DNA of 47,644 nucleotides, from positions 1-47,644 of the forward strand of contig CAMVNN010000005.1 in NCBI GenBank assembly GCA_947168865.1. The letters are read 5' to 3'. Both the position numbers and the translations under genes were made by a program. The DNA is from an uncultured Bacillota bacterium (GTDB lineage Bacteria > Bacillota_I > Bacilli_A > RF39 > UBA660). The notes under the pieces were generated by a model. The model was not told the DNA's origin, did no database searches, and was given only the letters and a program-made list of their open reading frames with translations. Positions 16,364-24,777 of the stretch are shown piece by piece (the first letter of the stretch is position 1; every line of letters starts with the position of its first letter).

Positions 16364-16894
16364 TTGAAGATAATAAGTGGAAAATATAAAGGAAGAGTAA
16401 TAAAAGGATATGAAGTTGAAGGTACTAGACCAACGATGGATCGCGTAAGAGAGTCCTTATTTGCAACTATTCAGCCTTATTTAACTAATCGAGTAGTCTT
16501 AGACTTATTTGCAGGAACAGGTTCTTTGGGCTTGGAAGCTTTAAGTAATGGAGCCAAAAAAGCAATATTTGTTGATAAAAATAGAATATGTATTAACAAT
16601 ATAAAAGAAACATTAAATAAAATTAATGTTTCTGAAGAAACAAAATTAATAAATAAACATTATAAAGAAGCTTTAAAAGAAATTGGTGAAGTTGATATTA
16701 TTTTCTTGGATCCGCCATATCATGAAAAACTATTAAATAAGGTAATCAAAGAAATAGAAGAATTAAATATTTTAAAGGAAAATGGTTTATTAATAACTGA
16801 ATTTGAAGAAGAAAAACCTATTTGTAATTATAAATTAATTAAAGAAAAAAAATATGGTGATAAATATATTAATATATATATAAAAGCTTTATAG
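16364..16894 (+). CDS. rsmD: 16S rRNA (guanine-966-N2)-methyltransferase RsmD
   Basis: Methylates G966 of 16S rRNA. It has the N-terminal IISGKYKGR and TRPTMDRVRESLFATI, the SAM-binding VLDLFAGTGSLGLEALSNGA, and catalytic DPPY in IIFLDPPYHEKLL. The TTG at 16364 is chosen because GGGTGA (16353-16358) precedes it at 5 bases and the protein then begins MKIISGKYKG, as the family does. The tail of ylbE overlaps the ribosome site. coaD, which usually follows, is absent. Confidence 0.94.
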   Translation: MKIISGKYKGRVIKGYEVEGTRPTMDRVRESLFATIQPYLTNRVVLDLFAGTGSLGLEALSNGAKKAIFVDKNRICINNIKETLNKINVSEETKLINKHYKEALKEIGEVDIIFLDPPYHEKLLNKVIKEIEELNILKENGLLITEFEEEKPICNYKLIKEKKYGDKYINIYIKAL

Positions 16895-16919
16895 TTGTTT
16901 CTATAAAGCTTTTTTATTT
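16882..16919 (+). terminator. Terminator after rsmD
   Basis: AAAAGCTTTATAG and CTATAAAGCTTTT form a 13-bp stem with loop TTGTTT and a T tract; it overlaps the rsmD stop. Confidence 0.9.
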
Positions 16920-17001
16920 GAAAAAAATTTTGAAAAAGTTTCAAAATAAAAAAGGATATAGACTTTCGACCTCGTATCATTATTAGTAGGGAGGTGAAGA
17001 A

Positions 17002-19056
17002 ATGAAGTATCCTTTTGTTAAACAAGAAGGCATAAAAGATTGTGCAGTCGCATCACTTGCAATGATAATAAAGTATTACAAAGGATATATTGCTAATGAA
17101 CAATTATATGATATGCTTAAAACTTCAAAAGAAGGAACATCAGCATTTAACATAATAAAAGTAGCAGAATATATTGGATTTCAATCAAAGGCAGTTAGAA
17201 CAGAAAACTTAGAATCACTTAAATTACCTTGTATTGCATATGTAACTATAGATTCAAAATTAACTCATTTTGTTGTTATATATGAAATAAATATGAAAAG
17301 AAACACTATCTTAATTGCAGATCCAGCCTTTGGATTAAAAAAAATGAAAATAGAAGAATTTAATAAAATTTCAAATAATATTTACATTTTATTTCATAAA
17401 GTAAAAAACATACCTTACCTTAAAGAATACTCTATCTTTTATTTCATTCTAAATTTTTTAAAAATTAATAAAAAATTAATTTCAAAAATATCCTTATTTT
17501 CCATTTTTATAAATATTCTTGTTATAATTCTATCATTTTCATTTAATACTTTTATATCAAGTATTTCATATGACTATAGATTAAAATATATGTTTTTGAT
17601 TATTTTTATGTCATTTGCAATACTTAAAGTTATTAGTACTCACTTACGTAATTCGCTGACTATCTATTTAAATAATAAAGTATCTTATGAGTTAACAAAT
17701 GAGATATATAAAAAAATTATTCATTTCCCTTACATCTATTATTGTAATAGAACCACTGGTGAAATTATTTCTAGAATCACAGATTTAGAACAAGTAAAAT
17801 CCTTCATGAGTAAGATAGTAATTATTTTGTTTTCAAGTTTTCCTTTAATTATTATTTCTTTAATTGCAATGTTTAGCTTAAGTCAAACCTTAACAATGTA
17901 TACTTTATTATTCTTATTATTATATGGAATAATAGTTGTTATTTTTAGACCAAATTTTAAATATAAAATTAAAGATTATCAACAATATCGAGAAAAAAAC
18001 ACTTCATTTTTAGTTGAATCAATAAATGCATATGAATGTGTTAAAGGAATTGGAATTGAAAATGAAGTAATTTCAAAATTTAAAAGTTTAAACTATAAGT
18101 ATTTAGAAAAATTATTATCATTATCTAAAACAATTAATTTTTCTTTAACACTTAAGGATTGTGTAATTGAAATATCAAATATTTTAATAATATTTATTGG
18201 AATAATTAATATAAGTAAAGGAATACTTAGTGTAGGAACATTAATCACATTTACATTTTTACTTTCTAATTTCAGCAATCCAATTAAAGAAATATTAGAT
18301 AGTAGTTATGAATTTGAAGAAAGCATAAATACTTTAAAAAGAGTTTTAGAATTAAATTATAAAAACGAAAATGTAGGTAAAATAAAAGAAATAAGTGCTT
18401 TTGATATTGAAGTAAATAATCTATCTTATAGTTATGATGATGTGATTTTAAAGAATATTAATTTAAGAATTAAGGAAAAAGAAAAAGTTTTATTAGTAGG
18501 AGAAAGTGGAAGTGGTAAATCCACACTTTTAAAAATAATTAAAAAATATCTAAAAGTAAAAAACGGAATGATTTTATTAGGTGGGATAGACATTAACAAT
18601 TATGATAATGATGCATTTTCTCATGTTTCTTATATAAGCCAAAGTGAAATGCTATTCACAGATAGCTTATACCAAAATGTAGACTTGTATCGTGATTTAA
18701 AGTCAAAGGATATTTTGGATTCTATATCGCTTGTTAAAGCTGACAAAATAATAAAAAATGATTTGGCATTAAACACATTGATTGAAGAAAATGGGTTTAA
18801 TTTAAGCGGTGGTGAAAGACAGAGAGTTGTTTTAGCAAGGTCTTTATTAAATATAAGCAAAATAGTCTTAATTGATGAAGGTACCAATCAATTAGATATC
18901 TCATTAGAAAGAGAAGTTTTAAAAAACATTTTTGAAAAATATAAAGATAAAACTATAATTGTTATTTCACATCGCTTAAATAATTTAGATTTATTTGATC
19001 ATTTTATTAGACTAGAAAAAGGAGTTGTTAAAGAAGATGTCATATATAGAAAATAA
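17002..19056 (+). CDS. Peptidase-containing ABC transporter (C39 peptidase, bacteriocin processing and export)
   Basis: Cleaves double-glycine-type leaders and exports the mature peptide. An N-terminal C39 cysteine peptidase (1-130) shows Gln8, Cys14 in GIKDCAVASLAM, His89 in LTHFVVIY and Asp107 in ADPAFG. Then comes a six-helix ABC transmembrane domain (about 150-430) and a nucleotide-binding domain with Walker A GESGSGKST (Lys506), signature LSGGERQR (601-608) and Walker B VLIDEG (Asp625-Glu626). At 684 residues it is a complete PCAT. GGGAGGTGA precedes ATG 17002. It overlaps the next gene and lies just before two leader-bearing peptide genes, which are its likely substrates. Confidence 0.93.
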   Translation: MKYPFVKQEGIKDCAVASLAMIIKYYKGYIANEQLYDMLKTSKEGTSAFNIIKVAEYIGFQSKAVRTENLESLKLPCIAYVTIDSKLTHFVVIYEINMKRNTILIADPAFGLKKMKIEEFNKISNNIYILFHKVKNIPYLKEYSIFYFILNFLKINKKLISKISLFSIFINILVIILSFSFNTFISSISYDYRLKYMFLIIFMSFAILKVISTHLRNSLTIYLNNKVSYELTNEIYKKIIHFPYIYYCNRTTGEIISRITDLEQVKSFMSKIVIILFSSFPLIIISLIAMFSLSQTLTMYTLLFLLLYGIIVVIFRPNFKYKIKDYQQYREKNTSFLVESINAYECVKGIGIENEVISKFKSLNYKYLEKLLSLSKTINFSLTLKDCVIEISNILIIFIGIINISKGILSVGTLITFTFLLSNFSNPIKEILDSSYEFEESINTLKRVLELNYKNENVGKIKEISAFDIEVNNLSYSYDDVILKNINLRIKEKEKVLLVGESGSGKSTLLKIIKKYLKVKNGMILLGGIDINNYDNDAFSHVSYISQSEMLFTDSLYQNVDLYRDLKSKDILDSISLVKADKIIKNDLALNTLIEENGFNLSGGERQRVVLARSLLNISKIVLIDEGTNQLDISLEREVLKNIFEKYKDKTIIVISHRLNNLDLFDHFIRLEKGVVKEDVIYRK

Positions 19057-19426
19057 GATTACAAATGTCTTCATTATTGTTTTAATTATTATATTGATAA
19101 TAATGATAATGCTTTTCTATTTTAATTATCAACCTTATATCTTAGTCTATGGTGAAAGAGTAACAGAATATGTAGATATATATTTAACTGATGAAGAAAT
19201 AAGTAAATTAAATGCTAAATTAAAATATAAAGGTCAAATTATAAACTATGAAATAATAGAAATAGGCGATGAATACATACTTCATGATAATAAACTAAAA
19301 AGAAATCTAAAGATAAATTTTGATTATGATGAATATGACTACATTTTAGAACTCTATCTTGGTATAGGAGAAGAAACAAATATATGGGAATATATTTATA
19401 CTAAATACATGAAAGGAGTTATATGA
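19037..19426 (+). CDS. Small membrane protein of the bacteriocin locus (accessory or immunity)
   Basis: I do not recognise a family. It has 129 residues: one N-terminal transmembrane helix (about 8-30) and an acidic, Tyr-rich, beta-rich outside domain of about 95 residues. It could be a reduced HlyD-like export adaptor or an immunity protein; its place between exporter and peptides fits both. The start ATG 19037 overlaps the exporter gene; a TTG at 19025 lies directly against AAAGGAG and is less likely. Its TGA stop overlaps the start codons of the first peptide gene. Confidence 0.65.
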   Translation: MSYIENKITNVFIIVLIIILIIMIMLFYFNYQPYILVYGERVTEYVDIYLTDEEISKLNAKLKYKGQIINYEIIEIGDEYILHDNKLKRNLKINFDYDEYDYILELYLGIGEETNIWEYIYTKYMKGVI

Positions 19427-19569
19427 TGCAAGAACTTAATAAAAATGAATTAAAAGATGTTAAAGCAGGTGCTATTCGCTGGGGAATAGTAGGAATTATA
19501 GGTGGAATTATAACTTTTATCGTAGGAGTAATAGACGGATATACTAATCCATCTAAGTGTCGTCAATGA
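19426..19569 (+). CDS. Bacteriocin precursor A (two-peptide type)
   Basis: A 47-residue precursor. The leader MQELNKNELKDVKAG resembles the cerein/lactobin-type ELK-V-GG leader, with AG instead of GG at the cut site. The predicted 32-residue mature peptide starts AIRWGIVG, is strongly hydrophobic and has two GxxxG motifs (mature G8-G12 and G19-G23) and one Cys near the basic end (KCRQ). GxxxG motifs drive helix pairing in class IIb bacteriocins. AAGGAG lies 7 bases before ATG 19426; ATG 19423 would add one Met. The stop overlaps the next start (ATGA). Confidence 0.8.
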   Translation: MQELNKNELKDVKAGAIRWGIVGIIGGIITFIVGVIDGYTNPSKCRQ

Positions 19570-19730
19570 TCTTAACTGAATCAGAATGTAAAAATGTGAA
19601 AGCAGGTTCCATTACTGGAACTTTGATTTCGGCAGTTACAAAAGTTTTAAATTCCATCCTAGATATTGGTCGTGCATGTGGTTCGGCTATAAGAAGACTA
19701 ACATCAAAAAATAGTTGTATTCTTAGATAG
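19566..19730 (+). CDS. Bacteriocin precursor B (two-peptide type)
   Basis: A 54-residue precursor starting inside the stop of peptide A (ATGA). The leader MILTESECKNVKAG shares LxxxExK-VKAG with peptide A, so the same C39 peptidase should cut both. The predicted 40-residue mature peptide is cationic and amphipathic, has a GxxxG motif (GRACG, mature 21-25) and two Cys (mature 24 and 37) that could form a disulfide. Overlapping genes imply equal expression, as for known two-peptide bacteriocins. Confidence 0.78.
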   Translation: MILTESECKNVKAGSITGTLISAVTKVLNSILDIGRACGSAIRRLTSKNSCILR

Positions 19731-19752
19731 TATTATAATAATGAGCTCATGA

Positions 19753-19780
19753 TAAGAGGTTTTAAAACCTCTTTTTTATT
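19753..19780 (+). terminator. Terminator of the bacteriocin locus
   Basis: AAGAGGTTTT and AAAACCTCTT form a 10-bp stem followed by T6. It ends the exporter-peptide unit. Confidence 0.88.
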
Positions 19781-19822
19781 TGCTTGATTTAATCACATAA
19801 TTATTATATTATTATACTAGGG

Positions 19823-20008
19823 TTGATAATATGTATAAATGTAATTTATGTGAAATACACTATTAATGGCAAAGAAAGAACTTTTAAAAGTCAAAGAACA
19901 TACAATAATGCTCAATTAGCTAATAATAGCACTTTTGACCTATTATATGATCCAGATAACTCAGAAAATTATTATGTTGATATATATATTAGTTGCACAC
20001 TTAATTAA
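19823..20008 (+). pseudogene. Remnant of a DUF3592-like gene
   Basis: An open frame of about 60 codons encodes a stretch like the end of DUF3592 proteins (YTINGKERTFKS then FDLLYDPDNSENYYVDIY). No membrane helices or proper N-terminus are present. The best ribosome site (AGGGTTGATAAT) serves an ATG at 19831 in another frame that stops after 11 codons. A decayed or frameshifted remnant is more likely than a working gene. It is the only content between the bacteriocin terminator and rubrerythrin. Confidence 0.4.
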
Positions 20009-20048
20009 AAATATGATAAAATTAACTTGTTAGAGGAAGGATGTAATT

Positions 20049-20588
20049 ATGGAATTAAAAGGAACAAAAACTGAAAAAAATTTAATGGAAGCTTTTGCAG
20101 GTGAATCACAAGCTAGAAATAAATATACTTACTTTGCAAGTAAAGCTAAAAAAGATGGTTATGAACAAATAGCTGCTATCTTTGAAGAAACTGCAAATAA
20201 TGAAAAAGAACATGCTAAAATGTGGTTCAAATATTTAGAAGGCGGAGCCATTAAGGATACTAAAGAAAATTTAGAAGCAGCAGCTAACGGTGAAAATCAT
20301 GAGTGGACTGATATGTATGAACGTATGGCTAAGGAAGCTGAAGAAGAAGGCTTCAAAGAAATTGCTGTTAAATTTAGAATGGTTGGAGCAATTGAAAAAG
20401 AGCATGAAGAAAGATATCGAAAACTACTTGCAAACATCAATGATGAAGTAGTGTTCTCAAAAGACGAAGAAGCTATTTGGATTTGCCGCAACTGTGGACA
20501 TGTTGTAGTCGGAAAGAAAGCTCCAGAAGTATGTCCTGTATGTGCTCATCCACAATCATATTTTGAACTTAAAGCAAAAAATTACTAA
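20049..20588 (+). CDS. Rubrerythrin
   Basis: Non-haem di-iron peroxidase that protects anaerobes from hydrogen peroxide, using electrons from rubredoxin. It has an N-terminal four-helix ferritin-like domain (1-140) with iron-binding ExxH pairs (EKEHAKMW and EKEHEERY), and a C-terminal rubredoxin-like domain with two CxxC knuckles (CRNCGH and CPVCAHP). The 179-residue length is typical. An AGGAAGGATG ribosome site precedes the ATG. The gene stands alone, bounded by a terminator, and suggests an anaerobic lifestyle. Confidence 0.96.
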   Translation: MELKGTKTEKNLMEAFAGESQARNKYTYFASKAKKDGYEQIAAIFEETANNEKEHAKMWFKYLEGGAIKDTKENLEAAANGENHEWTDMYERMAKEAEEEGFKEIAVKFRMVGAIEKEHEERYRKLLANINDEVVFSKDEEAIWICRNCGHVVVGKKAPEVCPVCAHPQSYFELKAKNY

Positions 20589-20589
20589 T

Positions 20590-20616
20590 AAACAAGAGCT
20601 TAAAGCTCTTGTTTTA
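20590..20616 (+). terminator. Terminator after rubrerythrin
   Basis: AACAAGAGCTT and AAGCTCTTGTT form an 11-bp stem followed by T residues. Confidence 0.88.
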
Positions 20617-20618
20617 TC

Positions 20619-20646
20619 TTGACATAAAATAAATAAGTACTATAAT
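20619..20646 (+). promoter_or_regulatory. Sigma-A promoter of the L,D-transpeptidase gene
   Basis: TTGACA (20619-20624, perfect) and TATAAT (20641-20646, perfect) with a 16-base spacer. Confidence 0.85.
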
Positions 20647-20676
20647 ATTCCTCGTTTTAGAAAAGGGGGATTTTAA

Positions 20677-21936
20677 GTGAAAAATTCAGAACGAAAAAAA
20701 GCATTAATGCTTCTATTAATTACACTTGGTGGTTTAACTGGATGCTCAAAAAACGAAAACAAAGAAAATAATAATTATGAAGTTTTTCCAGAAGCTGTAG
20801 TTACTACTACAAATACACCAGAACCAACAGAACGACCAATTCCAACAGTAACACAATATGTGCTAGCATCTCCAACGGTAACACCATATGTAACTACTAT
20901 ACCAACAGTGATTCCAGTTCAAGGTAATTTAAGAACTTGCAATGATTATCGGGAAGTTAAAGGAAAAAATGTTAATGTGCGCTTTTCTGCTAATACTGAT
21001 TCACTTATTTTGGGTCAAGTAAATACAGGAGATACATGTACTTGTCTTGCCGAATATAAAGATTGGTCTTTAGTAATGGTTGGGAATACTATTGGATATA
21101 TTAAAACAAGTTATTTAACTAAGAATTATTCATTTGATTCTCAATATACTTATGAAGAAGAACTAGATATTGCATATACAACATCGGGATTATATTTTAG
21201 ACTTTCTCCAGAAGTAAATGATTATAACAAAATTACACTTATACCAAATAAAGCTGAAGTTAGAGTCATTGGTCGCACTAATAATGGTTGGAAGATAGTA
21301 AAATATAATGGTAAAATAGGATTTGTAAGTGGAAAGTACTTAAGTTCATTAAAAGAAAAATTACAATCGACATTTCCAGAAATCAAAAATTTAGAAGTTC
21401 AAGGAATAGTATCTTTAAAAAGAGATTCAAGTTTACTTTATAATCCAAATAGTTCAGCCCAAGTTGTTAAAAACTTTAAAGTTTATCAAAGTGCTGAGGT
21501 GTTGGGCAAATCTAATGGATACTATTTAGTAAAAGTTGATAGTACTGTTGGTTATATTAATGAAAAAGATGTTAAAAAATTAGGTAATATTGCAGTTGAT
21601 GTCAATTTACCAGGTCAAAGATTAAAATATTATCACAATAATGATTTAATTATGAACACTCTTGTTAGTACAGGTGCCAAAGGTACACCAACCCCAACTG
21701 GACTATATAAAATTGATGATATGACACCAGGGTGTTGGTTTACAAGCGAAGAATATGGTTATAAAGTATGGGTTGAGCGTGCAATGCATTTAATCGATGG
21801 AATATATATTCATGATATAAAGAATCGTAAAATGGGGACTCCAAAAAGCCATGGCTGTATTAGTATGGAACCAGCTGATGCATTTTTCTTATATGATCAT
21901 GTTAGAATAGGTACTGATGTTAGTATTCATAAATAG
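20677..21936 (+). CDS. Lipoprotein L,D-transpeptidase with SH3 repeats
   Basis: Probably forms 3-3 cross-links or attaches proteins to peptidoglycan outside the membrane. The start is GTG 20677 after AGGGGGA. A lipobox LTGC (Cys 23) is followed by a Thr/Pro-rich linker (about 35-85), three SH3-like wall-binding repeats (about 90-300; e.g. GKNVNVRFSANTDS) and a C-terminal YkuD domain (about 305-419) with the catalytic SHGCISM motif and upstream YIHDI histidine. The gene is monocistronic with its own promoter and terminator. Confidence 0.92.
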   Translation: MKNSERKKALMLLLITLGGLTGCSKNENKENNNYEVFPEAVVTTTNTPEPTERPIPTVTQYVLASPTVTPYVTTIPTVIPVQGNLRTCNDYREVKGKNVNVRFSANTDSLILGQVNTGDTCTCLAEYKDWSLVMVGNTIGYIKTSYLTKNYSFDSQYTYEEELDIAYTTSGLYFRLSPEVNDYNKITLIPNKAEVRVIGRTNNGWKIVKYNGKIGFVSGKYLSSLKEKLQSTFPEIKNLEVQGIVSLKRDSSLLYNPNSSAQVVKNFKVYQSAEVLGKSNGYYLVKVDSTVGYINEKDVKKLGNIAVDVNLPGQRLKYYHNNDLIMNTLVSTGAKGTPTPTGLYKIDDMTPGCWFTSEEYGYKVWVERAMHLIDGIYIHDIKNRKMGTPKSHGCISMEPADAFFLYDHVRIGTDVSIHK

Positions 21937-21941
21937 TAATG

Positions 21942-21974
21942 AAAAATGGTATTTTTGAGACCATTTTTTATTTT
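21942..21974 (+). terminator. Terminator after the L,D-transpeptidase gene
   Basis: AAAAATGGT and ACCATTTTT stem with T tail. Confidence 0.8.
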
Positions 21975-22030
21975 GATAATTCATAATATTTCTAAAATAC
22001 TACTTTTTTGCTTATTTATCAAAAAAAATG

Positions 22031-22059
22031 TTGTCAAAAAAAGTCAGTAGTGATATAAT
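22031..22059 (+). promoter_or_regulatory. Sigma-A promoter of rpsU-yqeY
   Basis: TTGTCA (22031-22036), 17 bases, TATAAT (22054-22059). The leader is short before the ribosome site GGGAGG. Confidence 0.85.
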
Positions 22060-22087
22060 TTTGGTAGCCGGGAAGGGAGGGATTTTA

Positions 22088-22288
22088 ATGACAAAAGTAG
22101 TTGTACGAAACGGAAATGTTGAAGGTGCTTTACGTACATTCAAACAAAAAAATATTAAAGATGGCCTCCTTAAAGAAGTTAAAAAAAGAGAATCATATAT
22201 AAAACCGGGCGAAAGAAGACGAAATGCTAAGAAAGAAGCAATAAAAAATAGTCGTCGTAAGGAACGCTCATATAACAGAGCTGCATAA
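22088..22288 (+). CDS. rpsU: 30S ribosomal protein S21
   Basis: Small basic ribosomal protein near the anti-Shine-Dalgarno region of 16S rRNA. The 66 residues show VVRNGNVEGALRTFKQK and the Arg/Lys-rich KPGERRRNAKKEA tail. The true start is ATG 22088, 4-5 bases after GGGAGGG; upstream in-frame codons overlap the promoter. It pairs with yqeY downstream, a common Firmicutes order. Confidence 0.96.
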   Translation: MTKVVVRNGNVEGALRTFKQKNIKDGLLKEVKKRESYIKPGERRRNAKKEAIKNSRRKERSYNRAA

Positions 22289-22313
22289 GCTCTTTAATTT
22301 TAGGAGAATGATT

Positions 22314-22757
22314 ATGAAAGAAAGATTAATGGAAGACTTAAAAGCAGCTATGAAAAGTCAAGATAAGACTAAGCTTGCTGTAATAAGAATGGTAAAAGCA
22401 GCTATTCAAATGGATGAAATAGCAAAAGGTAGAGAATTAGAAGAAGCTGAATTTGTTTCAATTATTTCTAAACAAATTAAAACAAGAAAAGAAGCTAATG
22501 TTGAATTTGAAAAAGCTGGAAGAAATGATTTAGTAGATCAAAATAATAAAGAAATTGAAATATTAAATGTATACATGCCAAAGATGATGGATGAAACTGA
22601 AATTGAAAAACTTGTTAAAGAAGTTTTTGCTAAAGTTAATCCAACAGGACCAAATGATATTGGAAAAGTCATGAAAGAAATTGCACCTTTAGTAAAAGGC
22701 AAAGCAGATATGAGTTTGGTTAATAGCATTATTAAGAAAAATTTAGAAAATTTATAA
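22314..22757 (+). CDS. yqeY: YqeY / GatB-like domain protein
   Basis: Conserved all-helical protein whose C-terminus resembles the tRNA-binding tail of GatB; precise role unknown. The 147 residues show ERLMEDLKAAMKSQDKTKLAVIRMVKAAI and the conserved YMPKMMDETEIEKLV, DIGKVMKEI and GKADMSLVN. ATG 22314 is preferred over ATG 22308 because AGGAG (22302-22306) would otherwise be one base from the start. A T-box RNA begins directly after its stop. Confidence 0.93.
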   Translation: MKERLMEDLKAAMKSQDKTKLAVIRMVKAAIQMDEIAKGRELEEAEFVSIISKQIKTRKEANVEFEKAGRNDLVDQNNKEIEILNVYMPKMMDETEIEKLVKEVFAKVNPTGPNDIGKVMKEIAPLVKGKADMSLVNSIIKKNLENL

Positions 22758-22951
22758 GTGTTGAAGAAGAAGAGTACGATTTAAACTATTTTAAAGAAAG
22801 TTAATGGTTGATGAGAATTAACAAATAGAAAATCCGAAGAAACTTTGGAGCTTTTAGTATATCGGCTTTAACGATTTTTGAGGTAGTACTAGTACTATAA
22901 ATTAAGGTGGTAACACGAGTCAGGCTCGTCCTTAAATGGGCGGGCTTTTTT
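22758..22951 (+). promoter_or_regulatory. T-box riboswitch controlling gltX (Glu specifier)
   Basis: Senses uncharged tRNA-Glu. Stem I includes AGAAGAGTACGATTT and its distal AGAAAGTTAATGGTTGATGA loop. The 3' side pairs back (CTATTT/AAATAG, GATTT/AAATC) and then presents CGAAGA, so the specifier codon is read as GAA (Glu). The T-box core AAGGTGGTAACACG lies at about 22904-22918; its TGGT bulge can pair with an ACCA tRNA end. The terminator GCTCGTCC/GGGCGGGC plus T7 ends just before the gltX ribosome site. Whether it has its own promoter or reads through from yqeY is unclear. Confidence 0.9.
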
Positions 22952-22970
22952 TATTGGAAAGGATGATTTT

Positions 22971-24608
22971 ATGACAAGAAAAGAATATAGTGAAATACTT
23001 GTACCTAATGTTGAACATGATTATGAATATTATGAAAAAAAGTATCCAGAAAGAAAATTAGCTGCTGGGGCAATGGTAACTAGATTTGCTCCAAGTCCAA
23101 CTGGATTTGTTCATATGGGAAGTTTATATGCTTCATTTATTGATTTAGTAATGGCCAAACAAACAAATGGAATCGCGATGCTTCGTATTGAAGACACTGA
23201 TCAAAAACGTGAAGTTGAAAATGGAATTGAAGGAATTATTAAAGACTTTAAGAATTTAAACATCAATTTTGATGAAGGGCCATCATTTAGTGGTGAATAT
23301 GGGCCATATATTCAAAGTGAACGTGGCGACATCTATCGCGCTTACATTAGAAAGTTAATCGAAGAAGATAAAGCTTATCCTTGTTTCTGCACACCTGAAG
23401 AATTAGATGAACAAAGAAATATTCAAGAAGTTGAAAAAGAAAGAATCGGTTATTATGGTGTATGGGCCAAGTGCCGTACTTTAACTATGGATGAAGCCTT
23501 AGAAAAGATTAAAAATGGTGAAAAATATGTTATAAGATTAAAATCACCAGGAAATTTCAACAACAAAGTAATTCTTCATGATTTAATTAAAGGTAACATT
23601 GAAATGCCTGAAAATGATATGGATATTGTTATTTTAAAATCTGACAATTTACCAACTTATCATTTCGCTCATGCGATTGATGATCATTTAATGCATACAA
23701 CACATGTCATAAGAGGGGATGAATGGGTTTCATCTTGGAATGTCCATGAACAATTATTCAAAGTTTTAGGTTTTGAGCTTCCTAAATATGCACATATTTC
23801 TCCTTTAACAGTTAAAGAAGGTAGCACAGTTAGAAAAATATCTAAACGTAAAGATCCGTGGGCTGCAGTAAGCTTTTATCATCAAAAAGGAATTCCAACT
23901 GAAGTTATAAGACTTTACTTAGCAACAATCAATAATTCAACATTTGAAGCTTGGTATTTACAAAATCCAGACAAAGGAATTGGTGATTTTACATTTGAAT
24001 TTGATAAATGTCCAATAGGAGGATCTTTATTTGATATTCAAAAATTGATTAGTATTTCAAAAGTATATTTTAGTTCATTAAAAGCAAAAGATGTTTATGA
24101 AGGGGCCTTAAATTATACTAAAGAATACGATCAAGAATTTAATGAACTTTTAACTAAATATAAAGATTATTCTATAAATATTTTAAACATTGAAAGAGAA
24201 ATACCTCGTCCAAGAAGAGACATTTCAGCTTATGAAGATGTTAGAACATACACTTGGTATATGTTTGATGAATTATTCTTCAAAGAAGCAAAATATAATC
24301 TTGAAAAAGAATATAATGTTGAACTATTAAAGGATTATGTAAATAATTATTTTGATCCTAATGATTCAAAAGAAGAATGGTTTAATAAAATAAAAGAATT
24401 AGCTCCAAAATATGGCTATGCATCAGAAACAAAAGCTTATAAAGCAGAACCAGATAAATATAAAGGTTCAATAGGTGATGTATGTGAAGCCATAAGAGTA
24501 GCTGTTACCAGTTTAACAATGACACCTGATCTTTATGAAATACTAAAGAATCTTGGTAAAGAAAGAGTAATAAAAAGAATTAATTTCTTTGAAGAAAGCA
24601 ATAAATAA
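22971..24608 (+). CDS. gltX: Glutamyl-tRNA synthetase
   Basis: Class I enzyme charging tRNA-Glu. Motifs: the HIGH-type PSPTGFVHMGSLYASF (His48), LRIEDTDQKREVENG, HVIRGDEWVSS and the KMSKS-type KISKR (289-293). A helical anticodon-binding domain fills residues 350-545. At 545 residues it is longer than the usual 480, with an N-terminal lead of about 35 residues before the Rossmann fold. The T-box leader upstream indicates induction by Glu-tRNA starvation. A tRNA-Glu gene follows. Confidence 0.94.
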   Translation: MTRKEYSEILVPNVEHDYEYYEKKYPERKLAAGAMVTRFAPSPTGFVHMGSLYASFIDLVMAKQTNGIAMLRIEDTDQKREVENGIEGIIKDFKNLNINFDEGPSFSGEYGPYIQSERGDIYRAYIRKLIEEDKAYPCFCTPEELDEQRNIQEVEKERIGYYGVWAKCRTLTMDEALEKIKNGEKYVIRLKSPGNFNNKVILHDLIKGNIEMPENDMDIVILKSDNLPTYHFAHAIDDHLMHTTHVIRGDEWVSSWNVHEQLFKVLGFELPKYAHISPLTVKEGSTVRKISKRKDPWAAVSFYHQKGIPTEVIRLYLATINNSTFEAWYLQNPDKGIGDFTFEFDKCPIGGSLFDIQKLISISKVYFSSLKAKDVYEGALNYTKEYDQEFNELLTKYKDYSINILNIEREIPRPRRDISAYEDVRTYTWYMFDELFFKEAKYNLEKEYNVELLKDYVNNYFDPNDSKEEWFNKIKELAPKYGYASETKAYKAEPDKYKGSIGDVCEAIRVAVTSLTMTPDLYEILKNLGKERVIKRINFFEESNK

Positions 24609-24624
24609 TTGCTTTCTTTTTTCT
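24592..24624 (+). terminator. Terminator after gltX
   Basis: AAGAAAGCAAT and ATTGCTTTCTT form an 11-bp stem followed by T residues. Confidence 0.85.
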
Positions 24625-24648
24625 TGTGTGTTATTATATTTATGCAAT

Positions 24649-24725
24649 GACCGGTTGGTGAAGTGGTTTAACACGCCACCCTCTCAAGGTGGTATTCGTG
24701 GGTTCGAAACCCATACCGGTTACCA
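24649..24725 (+). tRNA. tRNA-Glu (anticodon CTC)
   Basis: A full cloverleaf: acceptor GACCGGT/ACCGGTT (one G-T pair at the end), D arm, anticodon stem CCACC/GGTGG around loop CTCTCAA (anticodon CTC, 24683-24685), T arm GTGGG-TTCGAAA-CCCAT, discriminator A and encoded CCA. CTC reads GAG only. In so A/T-rich a genome most Glu codons are GAA, so a TTC tRNA must exist elsewhere. A hairpin terminator follows. Confidence 0.95.
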
Positions 24726-24734
24726 TTGTTAATT

Positions 24735-24765
24735 AAGCTCTTACAAGATAAGAGCTTTCTTTTTT
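24735..24765 (+). terminator. Terminator after tRNA-Glu
   Basis: AAGCTCTTA-CAAGA-TAAGAGCTT followed by a T-rich tract. It lies just before the ribosome site of the next gene. Confidence 0.85.
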
Positions 24766-24777
24766 AAGGTGATTAAA

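Noticed and set aside
10540..19570. TGA read as tryptophan (mycoplasma code)
   Set aside because: TGA is the functional stop in ATGA gene overlaps (spoVAD/spoVAE, the two bacteriocin genes), and Trp is coded by TGG throughout.
19823..20008. Third bacteriocin or immunity gene
   Set aside because: It has no leader motif, lies after the terminator and looks like a piece of a DUF3592 protein.
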